NCBI GenBank assembly: GCA_025353435.1
Contig: JANXQR010000770.1
Span: forward strand, 1 to 15,701
Source of the DNA: Acidobacteriota bacterium
Lineage (GTDB): Bacteria; Acidobacteriota; Terriglobia; Terriglobales; Acidobacteriaceae
Direction of reading: 5' to 3'
Length of the DNA: 15,701 nucleotides
Below, one piece after another: positions 6,721-14,323 of this stretch; position 1 is the stretch's first letter, and every line of letters starts with the position of its first letter. The notes beneath the pieces are model-generated. The model worked only from the letters and a program-made list of their open reading frames with translations, was not told where the DNA came from and did not search any database. The position numbers and the translations under genes are program-made.

Positions 6721-9402
6721 GTGAAGCGCTCATCGTCCCTTCTGATCCTTCTTGCATCTCTGTCCACATCAGCCCTCGCAACAGTCACGGTAACCAGCCC
6801 AACCTCCGGATCAACGGTAAACGCCCCCGTCCAATATGTAGCCACCGCGACCGCGCCCACATGCGCGCTTGGCGTCGCTTCCATGGGGATCTACGTCAAC
6901 AATCAGCTCATCTACACTGTCAACGGCGCTTCGCTCAACACTAGCATTACCATGGCGAACGGGCCTGAACACACAGTGGTAGAGGCATGGGATCACTGCG
7001 GCGGCGCCACTTACTCTACAGTCAACGTAAACGTCGGCGCACCGTCGGCCACAACCGCCGTGAATGTCACCAGCCCGGCCGCCGGGTCCACCGTCGCTTC
7101 ACCTGTGAAGTACGTCGCAACTGCCACAACCAGCACTTGCGCTGGCGGTGTGTCCGCCATGGGAATCTATGACAACAACACCTTGGTGTACACCGTAAGT
7201 GCAGCATCTTTGAATACCCAACTTGCCCTGGCAAATGGCTCACATCACACCGTGGTGGAGGAATGGGATTACTGTGGAGGCGCCGCCTACACGACTGTGA
7301 ACATTAATGTCGGCGCAGCGCCCACCCAAACGGCGGTCACGGTTTCCAGCCCCGCAAGTGGAAGCACCCTGACCTCTCCTGTGCATTACGTGGCCAGCGC
7401 CACGACTGCCACCTGCGCCGGCGGCGTGTCTGCCATGGGGATTTATGTCAACGGTACCCTGGCCTACCAGGTAAATGGCTCGACCCTGAACACCAACCTG
7501 ACGATGGCGACCGGGTCGGATCATACCGTGGTGGAGGAATGGGACTATTGCGGAGGCGCGGCTTACACCGTCGTCGATCTCACCGTACAGGTGCCGTCAG
7601 TGGCAATGACAGCCAACTCCAGCACCATCACATCGGGCAGTTCATCCACGCTCGTCGTGACGGGCACCAACACCACTGGGGTCACGGTCACAGGCTCAGA
7701 CGGCTCGTCGTATACGCTTCCCGCAGCGGGAGGCAAGGTCTCAGTGAGCCCCACTGCTACCACAACCTACACGGCACAAGCTGCCAGTTCCGCGGGAACA
7801 GTTTCGACCACCGCCACAGTGACGGTGATCCCCGCAGCAAGCCTGAACGCCATCAATCATGTAGTTTTCATGCTGCAGGAGAACCACAGCTTCGATAATT
7901 ACTTCGGCATGCTGAATCCTTATCGCAAAACCAACGGCTGGAACATCGGCGACGACGGCAAGGAGTACGACATTGATGGCATCGACGACAAGCTGTCAAC
8001 CAGCAACCAGGACGATGAAGGTGCATCGTACGCGCTCTACAAATTCCGGACGACGTGTATCGACGACCTGAGCTCCGCGTGGCTGGAGAGCTACGGCGAT
8101 GTTAATCGTTGGAGCAATCTCAGCACCCGTTCGATCTTGATGGATGGATTCGTTCACATCGGCGAAGGCTACGCCAAGAGCTGCGCCAGTTCCGGCACAT
8201 GCTCCGGTGCCTTCACTGACACAACCGGCGAGCGTGCCATGGGCTACTACGATCAGAGTTTCCTGAACTACTACTACTACATGGCTTCGCAGTTTGCCGT
8301 GTCGGACCGCTGGTTCTCGCCAATGTCGACCAAGAGCGTTCCCAACCGCATTGCCACCTTCACGGGCGGCACCACGCAGGGCCTTGTCTACGACCCGGGA
8401 AGCAACGACCACTTGCCCCAATTGGGCATTAACAACATCTTCCAGGAACTCGATGCTGCGAGCGTTTCGTGGAAGATCTATTACACAGTCACACAAAGTT
8501 TCTGCACCCCTGGCGACCCCTGCGGCAATGGAAATTCGAATTATCCTGACACCACCTTCGAGATCCTGAGCTACTCGTACAAATATCTCTACCAGAATCC
8601 GGGCGGAGCGGCATGCACCGGCACCACAAAGGCATCCAGTGTGGTCGGCGACGCCACAAACTCGTTCTGCATCGACACCAACCACATCGCGCCGCTCTCC
8701 GCGTACTTCACTGACATCAAGAACGGTACGCTGCCCAGCTTCGCATTCATCGAATCTGGTTCCGGCCTGAACGATGAACACCCGGGTTCCGGGCAGTCGA
8801 TTCTCACCGGTCAGTCGCAGGTGGCAAACGTCGTCAACAGCCTCATGGCGAGCCCTGCATGGAGCAGTTCAGCCTTCTTTTTCACCTACGATGAGGGCGG
8901 CGGCCCCTACGATCACGTGCCGCCAGTGGCGGGGCACTCCAACCAGTACACAGATGCAGCTCTGGGTGCAATTCCTGATATCTCGTCCATTGCAGTGAAC
9001 CCCGACGCCTACAATCCCTGCCTCGCTCCTAACGGAGTGCCCACCACACACTGCGACCTCGGGCCAAATAGTCCCGGAACCAAGAGTGGCGATGCTGCCA
9101 CCTTGTACGGCTTCGCGGCGCAACTCGGTTTCCGTGTGCCCAACATCGTCATTTCGCCCTTCACACGCAAGCACTACGTCTCGCACATCCCGATGGACCA
9201 CACTGCGGTCATCAAATTCGTCGAGAACCGTTTCCTCGGCAGCACCGTGCATCTGACAAATCGCGATGCCTCACAGCCGGACCTTCTGGACTTCTTTGAC
9301 TTCACGGCGAAACCATGGTTGACCCCGCCGACCCCACCCGCGCCAGCCACACCCACTTCTCTCGGTTACGACCCTTGCTCACCTACACTAATGGGGCCAT
9401 AG
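6721..9402 (+). CDS. Secreted phosphoesterase (phospholipase C family) with Ig-like modules
   Basis: This 893-residue protein begins at GTG 6721 directly before a signal peptide ('LLILLASLSTSALA', cut after about residue 20). Three Ig-like modules follow at about 21-106, 113-198 and 205-290, each with one Cys pair (C48-C93, C140-C185, C232-C277). A fourth, Cys-free Ig-like domain spans about 293-370. The phosphoesterase domain spans about 376-865. Its signatures are 'ENHSFDNYFG' (387-396), 'KSVPNR' with S539 in the expected nucleophile position, 'YDEGGGPYDHVPP' giving metal-ligand candidates D724/E725, and 'HIPMDH' (822-827). The family includes bacterial phospholipases C and AcpA-type acid phosphatases; which substrate is cleaved is not decidable here. 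The C-terminus is Pro/Thr-rich. No good ribosome binding site precedes the GTG. Export and phosphate release from lipids or other esters is the likely role. Confidence 0.93.
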   Translation: MKRSSSLLILLASLSTSALATVTVTSPTSGSTVNAPVQYVATATAPTCALGVASMGIYVNNQLIYTVNGASLNTSITMANGPEHTVVEAWDHCGGATYSTVNVNVGAPSATTAVNVTSPAAGSTVASPVKYVATATTSTCAGGVSAMGIYDNNTLVYTVSAASLNTQLALANGSHHTVVEEWDYCGGAAYTTVNINVGAAPTQTAVTVSSPASGSTLTSPVHYVASATTATCAGGVSAMGIYVNGTLAYQVNGSTLNTNLTMATGSDHTVVEEWDYCGGAAYTVVDLTVQVPSVAMTANSSTITSGSSSTLVVTGTNTTGVTVTGSDGSSYTLPAAGGKVSVSPTATTTYTAQAASSAGTVSTTATVTVIPAASLNAINHVVFMLQENHSFDNYFGMLNPYRKTNGWNIGDDGKEYDIDGIDDKLSTSNQDDEGASYALYKFRTTCIDDLSSAWLESYGDVNRWSNLSTRSILMDGFVHIGEGYAKSCASSGTCSGAFTDTTGERAMGYYDQSFLNYYYYMASQFAVSDRWFSPMSTKSVPNRIATFTGGTTQGLVYDPGSNDHLPQLGINNIFQELDAASVSWKIYYTVTQSFCTPGDPCGNGNSNYPDTTFEILSYSYKYLYQNPGGAACTGTTKASSVVGDATNSFCIDTNHIAPLSAYFTDIKNGTLPSFAFIESGSGLNDEHPGSGQSILTGQSQVANVVNSLMASPAWSSSAFFFTYDEGGGPYDHVPPVAGHSNQYTDAALGAIPDISSIAVNPDAYNPCLAPNGVPTTHCDLGPNSPGTKSGDAATLYGFAAQLGFRVPNIVISPFTRKHYVSHIPMDHTAVIKFVENRFLGSTVHLTNRDASQPDLLDFFDFTAKPWLTPPTPPAPATPTSLGYDPCSPTLMGP
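6781..7590 (+). repeat. Three tandem Ig-like module repeats, 276-bp period
   Basis: Coding repeats within the phosphoesterase gene recur every 92 codons: 'MGIY' falls at residues 55, 147 and 239. Copies 2 and 3 share 'TCAGGVSAMGIY' and 'HTVVEEWDYCGGAAYT', while copy 1 is more diverged ('TCALGVASMGIY', 'HTVVEAWDHCGGATYS'). This suggests copies 2 and 3 arose by the more recent duplication. Confidence 0.9.
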
Positions 9403-9757
9403 ACTCCCACAGTGAGAGGCAAGCCGAATCGGGTTAATCAGCTGCAGCCGGCCACGTTCCGTCTCTCTTCGGCACGCTACGGTTCGGAACCTCCGTTAGC
9501 GAATAACGAGCCGCCTGGATAAACCCAATTGCTTAGGCAAGCGATCCCGCTAAGTTTGCTCCGTCTGTACTGCACAAGAGGCTGAACATTCACAGCGGTC
9601 CCGAGTTCCACACGGCGAAGGCTTCCCGTCTGTATTGTCTATTTGGAAATGAGACCGGCCGAGAATTGGCAACATCAGGGAAGAACGTGAGTCCGATCTC
9701 GGCCATTTAAAGTAAAGCCCACCTAGAAGCAATGCAATCGATCGTGTTGCGCTGCTC
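9403..9757. other. Convergent intergenic region
   Basis: No gene is seen between the rightward phosphoesterase gene and the leftward antiporter gene. Two inverted repeats are present: GTTCCG/CGGAAC (9456-9461, 9485-9490) and GGCCGAGA/TCTCGGCC (9657-9664, 9697-9704). Neither has a clear T-run, so a classical terminator cannot be assigned. Confidence 0.4.
9657..9704. terminator. Inverted repeat between convergent genes
   Basis: GGCCGAGA and TCTCGGCC are perfect 8-bp arms separated by 32 bases, about 50 bp beyond the antiporter stop. The position suits transcription termination, but the long loop and missing T-run leave the role open. Confidence 0.25.
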
Positions 9758-11050
9758 TCAAGCCAGGGACGGCTTATCTGGCGACACTTCCGCTAATTCC
9801 GCCGAGGCAATCGGCGTCAGAAGCGGCCATCCTTTGCGCAGTACATAGTCCAGCCACGCCCCAGCAATCTGCGACGTGAGAACAGCTGCCACCACAAGGG
9901 TGGTGTAGAACTTGGAGCTGATAATACCGGCGTCGAAGGCGACACTCGCCAGCACGATACCGGGACCTCCGCGCGCGTTCGTGGTTATGGCGAGATTGAT
10001 GAGATCCAAGCCGCGGAATCCTGCCAAACGGGCGGCAAGCGAAACGGAAAATAGCTTAACGACGCAGGTTCCGCCGATGAATGCGAGCATCATCCAAAGA
10101 GACACGCCGCGAATCAGATCCAGCTTCAGTCCGACCACAGCGAAGTAAACAGGAATGAAGAATGCAAAGGAGACTTTGCCGATGGCGTCGAGGGCATCAG
10201 AAAAGAGCCTGCGCTTTTTATGCACAACTGCGAATCCCGCCAGGAAGGCTGCGAACACGAGGCTGATATCGAGCGCTCCTGCGACGGCGCAGTAGGCGAA
10301 TAGCACGGCTATCGCATAGCCGGCAGGAGAATATCTGGCCAGAACGTTGATTCGCGCCTTGTTGATACGCTTGATCAATCGCGGAACGAGGGTCAGGCCC
10401 AAGGCGAAAAAGGCTATGGTCGTCAGCAGGTGATAGGACATCGCGCGTGGATCGAGGATGGCTTTACCCGCCGTTGCTGTCGCTACAGCCAGGGCAAGCC
10501 AAAGAACGATGTCTTCCAGGACAGCGACGCTCAGAACCAGTCGTGCGAAACGTGTGTGCAGGATTTTGAGGTCGGCGAAGATTTTGGAGACAACCGGGAC
10601 AGAGGTTACTGCGACGCCGACTGAAAGAACAATAGTCAATGAGATGCGATTGCCGTTTGGGCCTGCCAAAGATGGTCGGATAAGCCAGGGAGCGAAGACC
10701 AATCCGAGGACGAACGGCAGTCCTGTTCCCACAATGGTCAGCCAGGCAACTTCACGCCGCTCGTCGCGAGTGAAAAGTTGCTGCGTTTCCGCGCCAGCAA
10801 GGAACATGAGCAGGAGCAGGCCTAGCCAATACACAAAATCCAGCACATTGCCCTGGTGTTTGGCGCTCTCAATGAAGTGGGCCGCAAATGGAAAACGTCC
10901 GATGAATGCGTTGCCGAGAATGACTCCGGCCAGTATTTCGCCGATGACCTTCGGCTGTCGCATTTTTACAAACAGCCAACCAAACAGCTGTGCAAGGCCA
11001 ACCAAAAGCAAGAGGAGGAAAAGAACCTGAGTCAGTTCCGAGTTTGACAT
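9758..11050 (-). CDS. CPA2-type cation/proton antiporter
   Basis: This 430-residue integral membrane protein has about 12-13 hydrophobic segments covering nearly its whole length. Family features are 'RQPKVIGEILAGVILG' (31-46), the unwound-helix region 'SVGVAVTSVPVVSKIFAD' (143-160), and 'SVAVLEDIVLWLAL' (174-187), whose E179-D180 correspond to the acidic pair or residue that carries protons in CPA antiporters. It exchanges Na+ or K+ for H+ across the inner membrane. It ends soon after the last helix, without the RCK/TrkA-N regulatory domain found in KefB/KefC. The ATG at 11050 is preferred over GTG 11110 because the extra residues are hydrophilic and unlike the family; the ribosome binding site is weak. 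It lies just downstream of the decayed VCBS gene on the same strand. Ion specificity is unknown. Confidence 0.9.
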   Translation of the reverse strand: MSNSELTQVLFLLLLLVGLAQLFGWLFVKMRQPKVIGEILAGVILGNAFIGRFPFAAHFIESAKHQGNVLDFVYWLGLLLLMFLAGAETQQLFTRDERREVAWLTIVGTGLPFVLGLVFAPWLIRPSLAGPNGNRISLTIVLSVGVAVTSVPVVSKIFADLKILHTRFARLVLSVAVLEDIVLWLALAVATATAGKAILDPRAMSYHLLTTIAFFALGLTLVPRLIKRINKARINVLARYSPAGYAIAVLFAYCAVAGALDISLVFAAFLAGFAVVHKKRRLFSDALDAIGKVSFAFFIPVYFAVVGLKLDLIRGVSLWMMLAFIGGTCVVKLFSVSLAARLAGFRGLDLINLAITTNARGGPGIVLASVAFDAGIISSKFYTTLVVAAVLTSQIAGAWLDYVLRKGWPLLTPIASAELAEVSPDKPSLA

Positions 11051-11115
11051 TTTTTTAAGCCCTGAGAATGTTGGATGCGGTTCTCTCTGGTTCGTTTGTC
11101 CTTGATACACGCGAT

Positions 11116-12746
11116 CTAAGGACTTGAACGGCCATGTCGGGAATTCCGGCCCCCGGCGAAATCTCCCAATGCAATGGAGCCGGGGAAATTGCCCACCGAA
11201 AGGGGACCCGCGACGGCAGGCGTGAATACGCCGGTACCGGTCCCCAACAAAATCGAGACCGAGTCGGAATCGCTGTTCACGACGGCCAGATCGGGAACGT
11301 TGTCAGCGTTGAACTCCCCTATGGCCACGGCCGGGGGGGGGGGCGAGCGGCCAACCGCGATCGGGCTTCCCTGCGCCCGGATAAAAGTGCTGTCACAGTT
11401 CCCGAGCAGCACCGACACGGATACGGGGTTGCCACTTATAGAGTTCTCATTCAAAGCGGCGACGTCGAGCTTTCCATCCTGATTCAGATCTCCCAGGGCC
11501 ACTGCGTATGGAAATTGGCCAACGGTGATTAGGCTATTTACCGCCGGTTGAAAGCTTCTGTCACCATTGCCCAAGAGAACAGTCACGATGCCATCATAGA
11601 AATTCGCTGCAACCAGATCGGCATTGCCTTCGCCATTAAGGTCACCGAAGGCAACAGAAAGGGGGCCGGAGCCCAACTGGACCGTGGAGGTTGGCGCGGG
11701 TGTAAACGTTCCGTCTCCGATTCCCAGGAGAATTGAAAAGTTGCTGGGGCCGTAGACGTAGACGTCGTCCGCAACCGCCAAATCGAAGGTGCCGCTCCGT
11801 CAAAATCTCCCCCCTCCGCTGCCTCGGTGATTTCAAATGGCTCGGCTACTGTGATCTGACTGTTTGCGGCCTGAGTGAATGTCCCGTCTCCATGACCGAT
11901 AAAAATCGCCACTCCACCGCCGTATGATCCCACCTTAAACGCCAAGTCGGCTTTACCCTCCGCATTGAAATCGCAGACGATAATGGCACTGGGGTCAGAT
12001 AAGCCCGTGCTTGGGCTCCCTCTTGCGGGAGTGAACGTGCCATCTCCATTCCCCAGCAGGATTGTCACTACCCCGTCAAATTAGCTCGCGACCGCCAGGT
12101 CCGGTGTACCATCCCCGTTGAAGTCTCCCACGGCTACCGACGTGGACTGATTGTCCGATCCGATTGCTTGGGAGCGCAGGAAATCGAGCCCCGGGGGCAC
12201 CGGTTCCCAACTGCGCGGTAGCAACGACGCCGTCGTTGTAACTCGTATCCAGAAACGACACAGAACCTGGGGGCGCGCTGGCTCCGCCCTGGCCGCCTAT
12301 AGTCGCAGTCAACGTGTAGTTCCCGGGATTGCCCGCATCTGTCAAAGACGCTGCTGTCGGGGCTTTGCCACTCACCGTCAACAACAACGTATTCGAAGCG
12401 CTTCCGGCGTACGTGTTGGCCCCTGAAACACCGCCTTCTAGTTGTGGCTCCCAATGCCTGTGCGAAGTTTGAGAGTAGCGGTCCTCCCGCTGGTCGGCTG
12501 CGCAGTTCCCCGCAGATGAACATCCTGGCAGGTCTTCGCCGAAGCATCACAAAAGTTCCCCTGCCCCGGGATGACCGCAGCCCCATTCGCATTCACCTGG
12601 GCCGTTAGTGTCACGACGCCGCCTCCGGCGCTCGAACTCACGGCATTACCACCTGCAGTGACCGTAAGGGTGGTGCTTGTGCCTGTCTTCGATTGAGCGG
12701 CGCTCTTTCCGCGAACGTGCATAGCAATGTAGCCAGCAGAAGGCAT
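11116..12746 (-). pseudogene. Decayed FG-GAP/VCBS and Ig-repeat secreted protein
   Basis: Reading leftward, the order is: an Ig-like segment from about 12690 ('TTLTVTAGGNAVSSS', 'GNFCDASAKTCQDVHL'), a second Ig-like segment ('NPGNYTLTATIGGQG', 'PGSVSFLDTSYNDGV'), then at least six FG-GAP/VCBS units of the 'VLLGNGDGTFTPA...VALGDLNQDGKLDVA' type, whose Asp/Asn-rich loops normally bind calcium in beta-propellers. Lesions deduced by following conserved residues across frames are: TAG at 12440-12438 where relatives have Tyr ('GSH-x-stop-KAVF'), frame changes near 12420, 12193, 11794 and 11150, and TAA at 12083-12081 after 'GTPDLAVAS'. The original N-terminal signal peptide is missing; upstream lies an IS66 remnant. 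After the last frame change 'GIPDMAVQVL' is still legible, then similarity ends. No functional full-length protein can be made. Confidence 0.85.
11333..11343 (+). repeat. 11-base G homopolymer (C-run in the gene sense)
   Basis: Eleven consecutive G on the plus strand encode part of a Pro run ('GRSPPPPAVAIG') in the VCBS pseudogene, where related units have only one Pro. It looks like an in-frame expansion by slippage, and is also a place where sequence reads often err. Confidence 0.8.
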
Positions 12747-12782
12747 GGAATCGCCGATTGGGGTTGCAAGCACCCCGGCCGT

Positions 12783-13337
12783 CAGACGTTCCCTGCCGAC
12801 CTTCCTCGTGTTGAGCGGACAATCGCCTGCACGCTGGAACAGTGCGTATGCAGCAACTGCGGTGGCGAAGGAAAGGTGGATCATGCCGCACGCCATGTTC
12901 TACGCCGGCAGCATGCTCCATCTCTGCTCGACGAGATCCGCAATCACATCACGGCTATGAGCAAGACGGTGTTGCCCAAGAGCGCTGCGGTGCAGGCGTG
13001 CAGCCACACGCTGGCGATCTGGAATCGACTCATCCGATTCCTCGACCATCCGGAGTTGGAGCTTAGCACCAATCTTGCCGAAAACTCCCGGCGCCCTATC
13101 GCACTTGGCCGAGCGAATTTGATCCACATCGGCAGCGAACAGACCGGCCCGTGCGTAGCCGCCATCCTTTCGGTTGTGGAAAGCTGTCGGCGACTCAAAA
13201 CCACGATCCGCAAATACCTCGCCGACATCCTGCGTGGCCTCGCAAACGCATCGATTCAGCACATCGCGGAAATCACTCCCGCGGCTTGGGCTGTGAAACA
13301 TCCGTAGCTCTCACCATGCGTTTGCTCTAATGCTTAC
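12783..13337 (+). mobile_element. IS66-family transposase remnant (internally deleted tnpC)
   Basis: A plus-strand frame ending at TAG 13307 joins two separated parts of IS66 TnpC. The first is the N-terminal zinc-binding-like part ('DLPRVERTIACTLEQCVCSN', Cys pattern CxCxxC). The second is the C-terminal part ('SAAVQACSHTLAIWNRLIRF', 'LELSTNLAENSRRPIALGR', 'VAAILSVVESCRRL', 'EITPAAWAV'). Full-length TnpC is about 500 residues; some 300 are missing between about 12890 and 12925, including the first two catalytic Asp. The last catalytic Glu in 'NLAEN' remains. 'GCTTAC' at 13332-13337 resembles the right end of IS66 elements, followed by the palindrome GAACGTTC. The left end and the accessory orfs are absent, and the frame's 5' part (12693 on) runs antisense into the VCBS remnant. 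It cannot transpose on its own. Confidence 0.85.
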
Positions 13338-14311
13338 GAACGTTCGGTTGAAAGTGGATCGGCAAAGGACGAAGCCACGCCGAACCCACGCACAAATATC
13401 TCCAACTTTCGAAGAAGAGATGAAGGATTTTGGAGTTTAATGCGAGATTGTTCATCGGTGGATCTTCAACCCAAGATCACCAGGAGTTTGTCCGTCGTCC
13501 TGGCCAAATAAGCACTCTCAGTGTGCGCAGTAGGAAAATGCTTCCTCACTTCGGCCATGAATGTGCCTCAAATTGCGGCGATAGTAGGCCTCGGTACGAT
13601 TATCACTCCATGTCCGGCCAGTCATGCCAATCAGTGCGGGCGACACCTCGCCGTCTTCAATGCGACAGCTATTTGCGAATTCGCAGGTGTTGTTATTAAC
13701 CCAAAGCACCTATCGAACGGCAGTTAAGCGGGATTCTCAGGATTGCTCCCATGAAACGCACATGTAGCCGGAAGGACAAACTTCGACCAGACCTACGTTG
13801 TCGCGAGTGAATATCGTCAGACTGTCGATCGTTGCGAGTTGTTAGGTCCGTCACTGAGCCGGGTCATGATTTGGAAGCTGCCTGAAGGCGCCTAAGTCAT
13901 CGATTCCAGGTTGAGGTAGAGAAGCCAAAACGGTCACAAACGCATAACCTGGGCACAATTTGGCCACACGAGATCTGATCTCGTGCTTCGTTGATTGGGA
14001 AACGACTGAATGTAAAGATTGCCCTGCCCTTTTCCCAGATCGTGCCTTTAACGCCGTTGTAGACCTTGGGCCACGGCCTTTACTTGAGAGAGGGGAAGGG
14101 CGGACCTGTCATGCCGGCGTCTCGGCGTATACTGGCGCCGGGACTGGATCACGAACGTATATGTCTTGGCCAATACCAAATTCATTACCGGAATTGAAGC
14201 TTCAGTCCTTGCTATCTGGGCAAGGCAAATCTAGTCGCGCAGCGCTCCGGCGACGTAACGCTATTACCGTCTTCCTCACTTGAGAGCGATCATCGGCAAC
14301 GGAGGCTTCCA
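13338..14311. other. Gene-poor stretch upstream of cydA
   Basis: No gene is supported in these 974 bases. Open frames at 13518-13709 (minus), 13521-13727 (plus) and 13960-14283 (plus) show no family features or ribosome binding sites. A TATACT at about 14127 might be a -10 element, with a poor -35. A short inverted repeat near 14207 is listed separately. The region may contain further unrecognisable remnants next to the IS66 scar. Confidence 0.4.
14207..14225. promoter_or_regulatory. Inverted repeat upstream of cydA
   Basis: CCTTGC (14207-14212) and GCAAGG (14220-14225) are perfect 6-bp arms with a 7-base spacer, about 85 bp before the cydA ribosome binding site. An operator or a small leader hairpin is possible. 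It does not match the FNR/Crp consensus. Confidence 0.25.
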
Positions 14312-14314
14312 ACG
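14301..14314 (+). promoter_or_regulatory. cydA ribosome binding site pointing to an ACG codon
   Basis: GGAGG at 14301-14305 is the only strong ribosome binding site near cydA. It lies 6 bases before ACG (14312-14314), which is in frame with cydA and would give an N-terminus reading (M)TAELIHRLHF, typical of CydA. The first recognised start codon in frame, TTG 14324, is 18 bases from the GGAGG, too far for normal initiation. Confidence 0.6.
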
Positions 14315-14323
14315 ACAGCTGAG

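Noticed and set aside
7996..8781. 261-codon open frame on the minus strand
   Set aside because: It is antisense to the catalytic domain of the phosphoesterase, whose motifs are clear; the antisense product has no family character.
10458..11030. 190-codon open frame on the plus strand
   Set aside because: It is antisense to transmembrane helices of the antiporter; the Thr/Arg/Ser-rich product is a complement artefact.
13960..14283. 107-codon plus-strand open frame upstream of cydA
   Set aside because: No ribosome binding site, no recognisable pattern; it overlaps the probable cydA control region.
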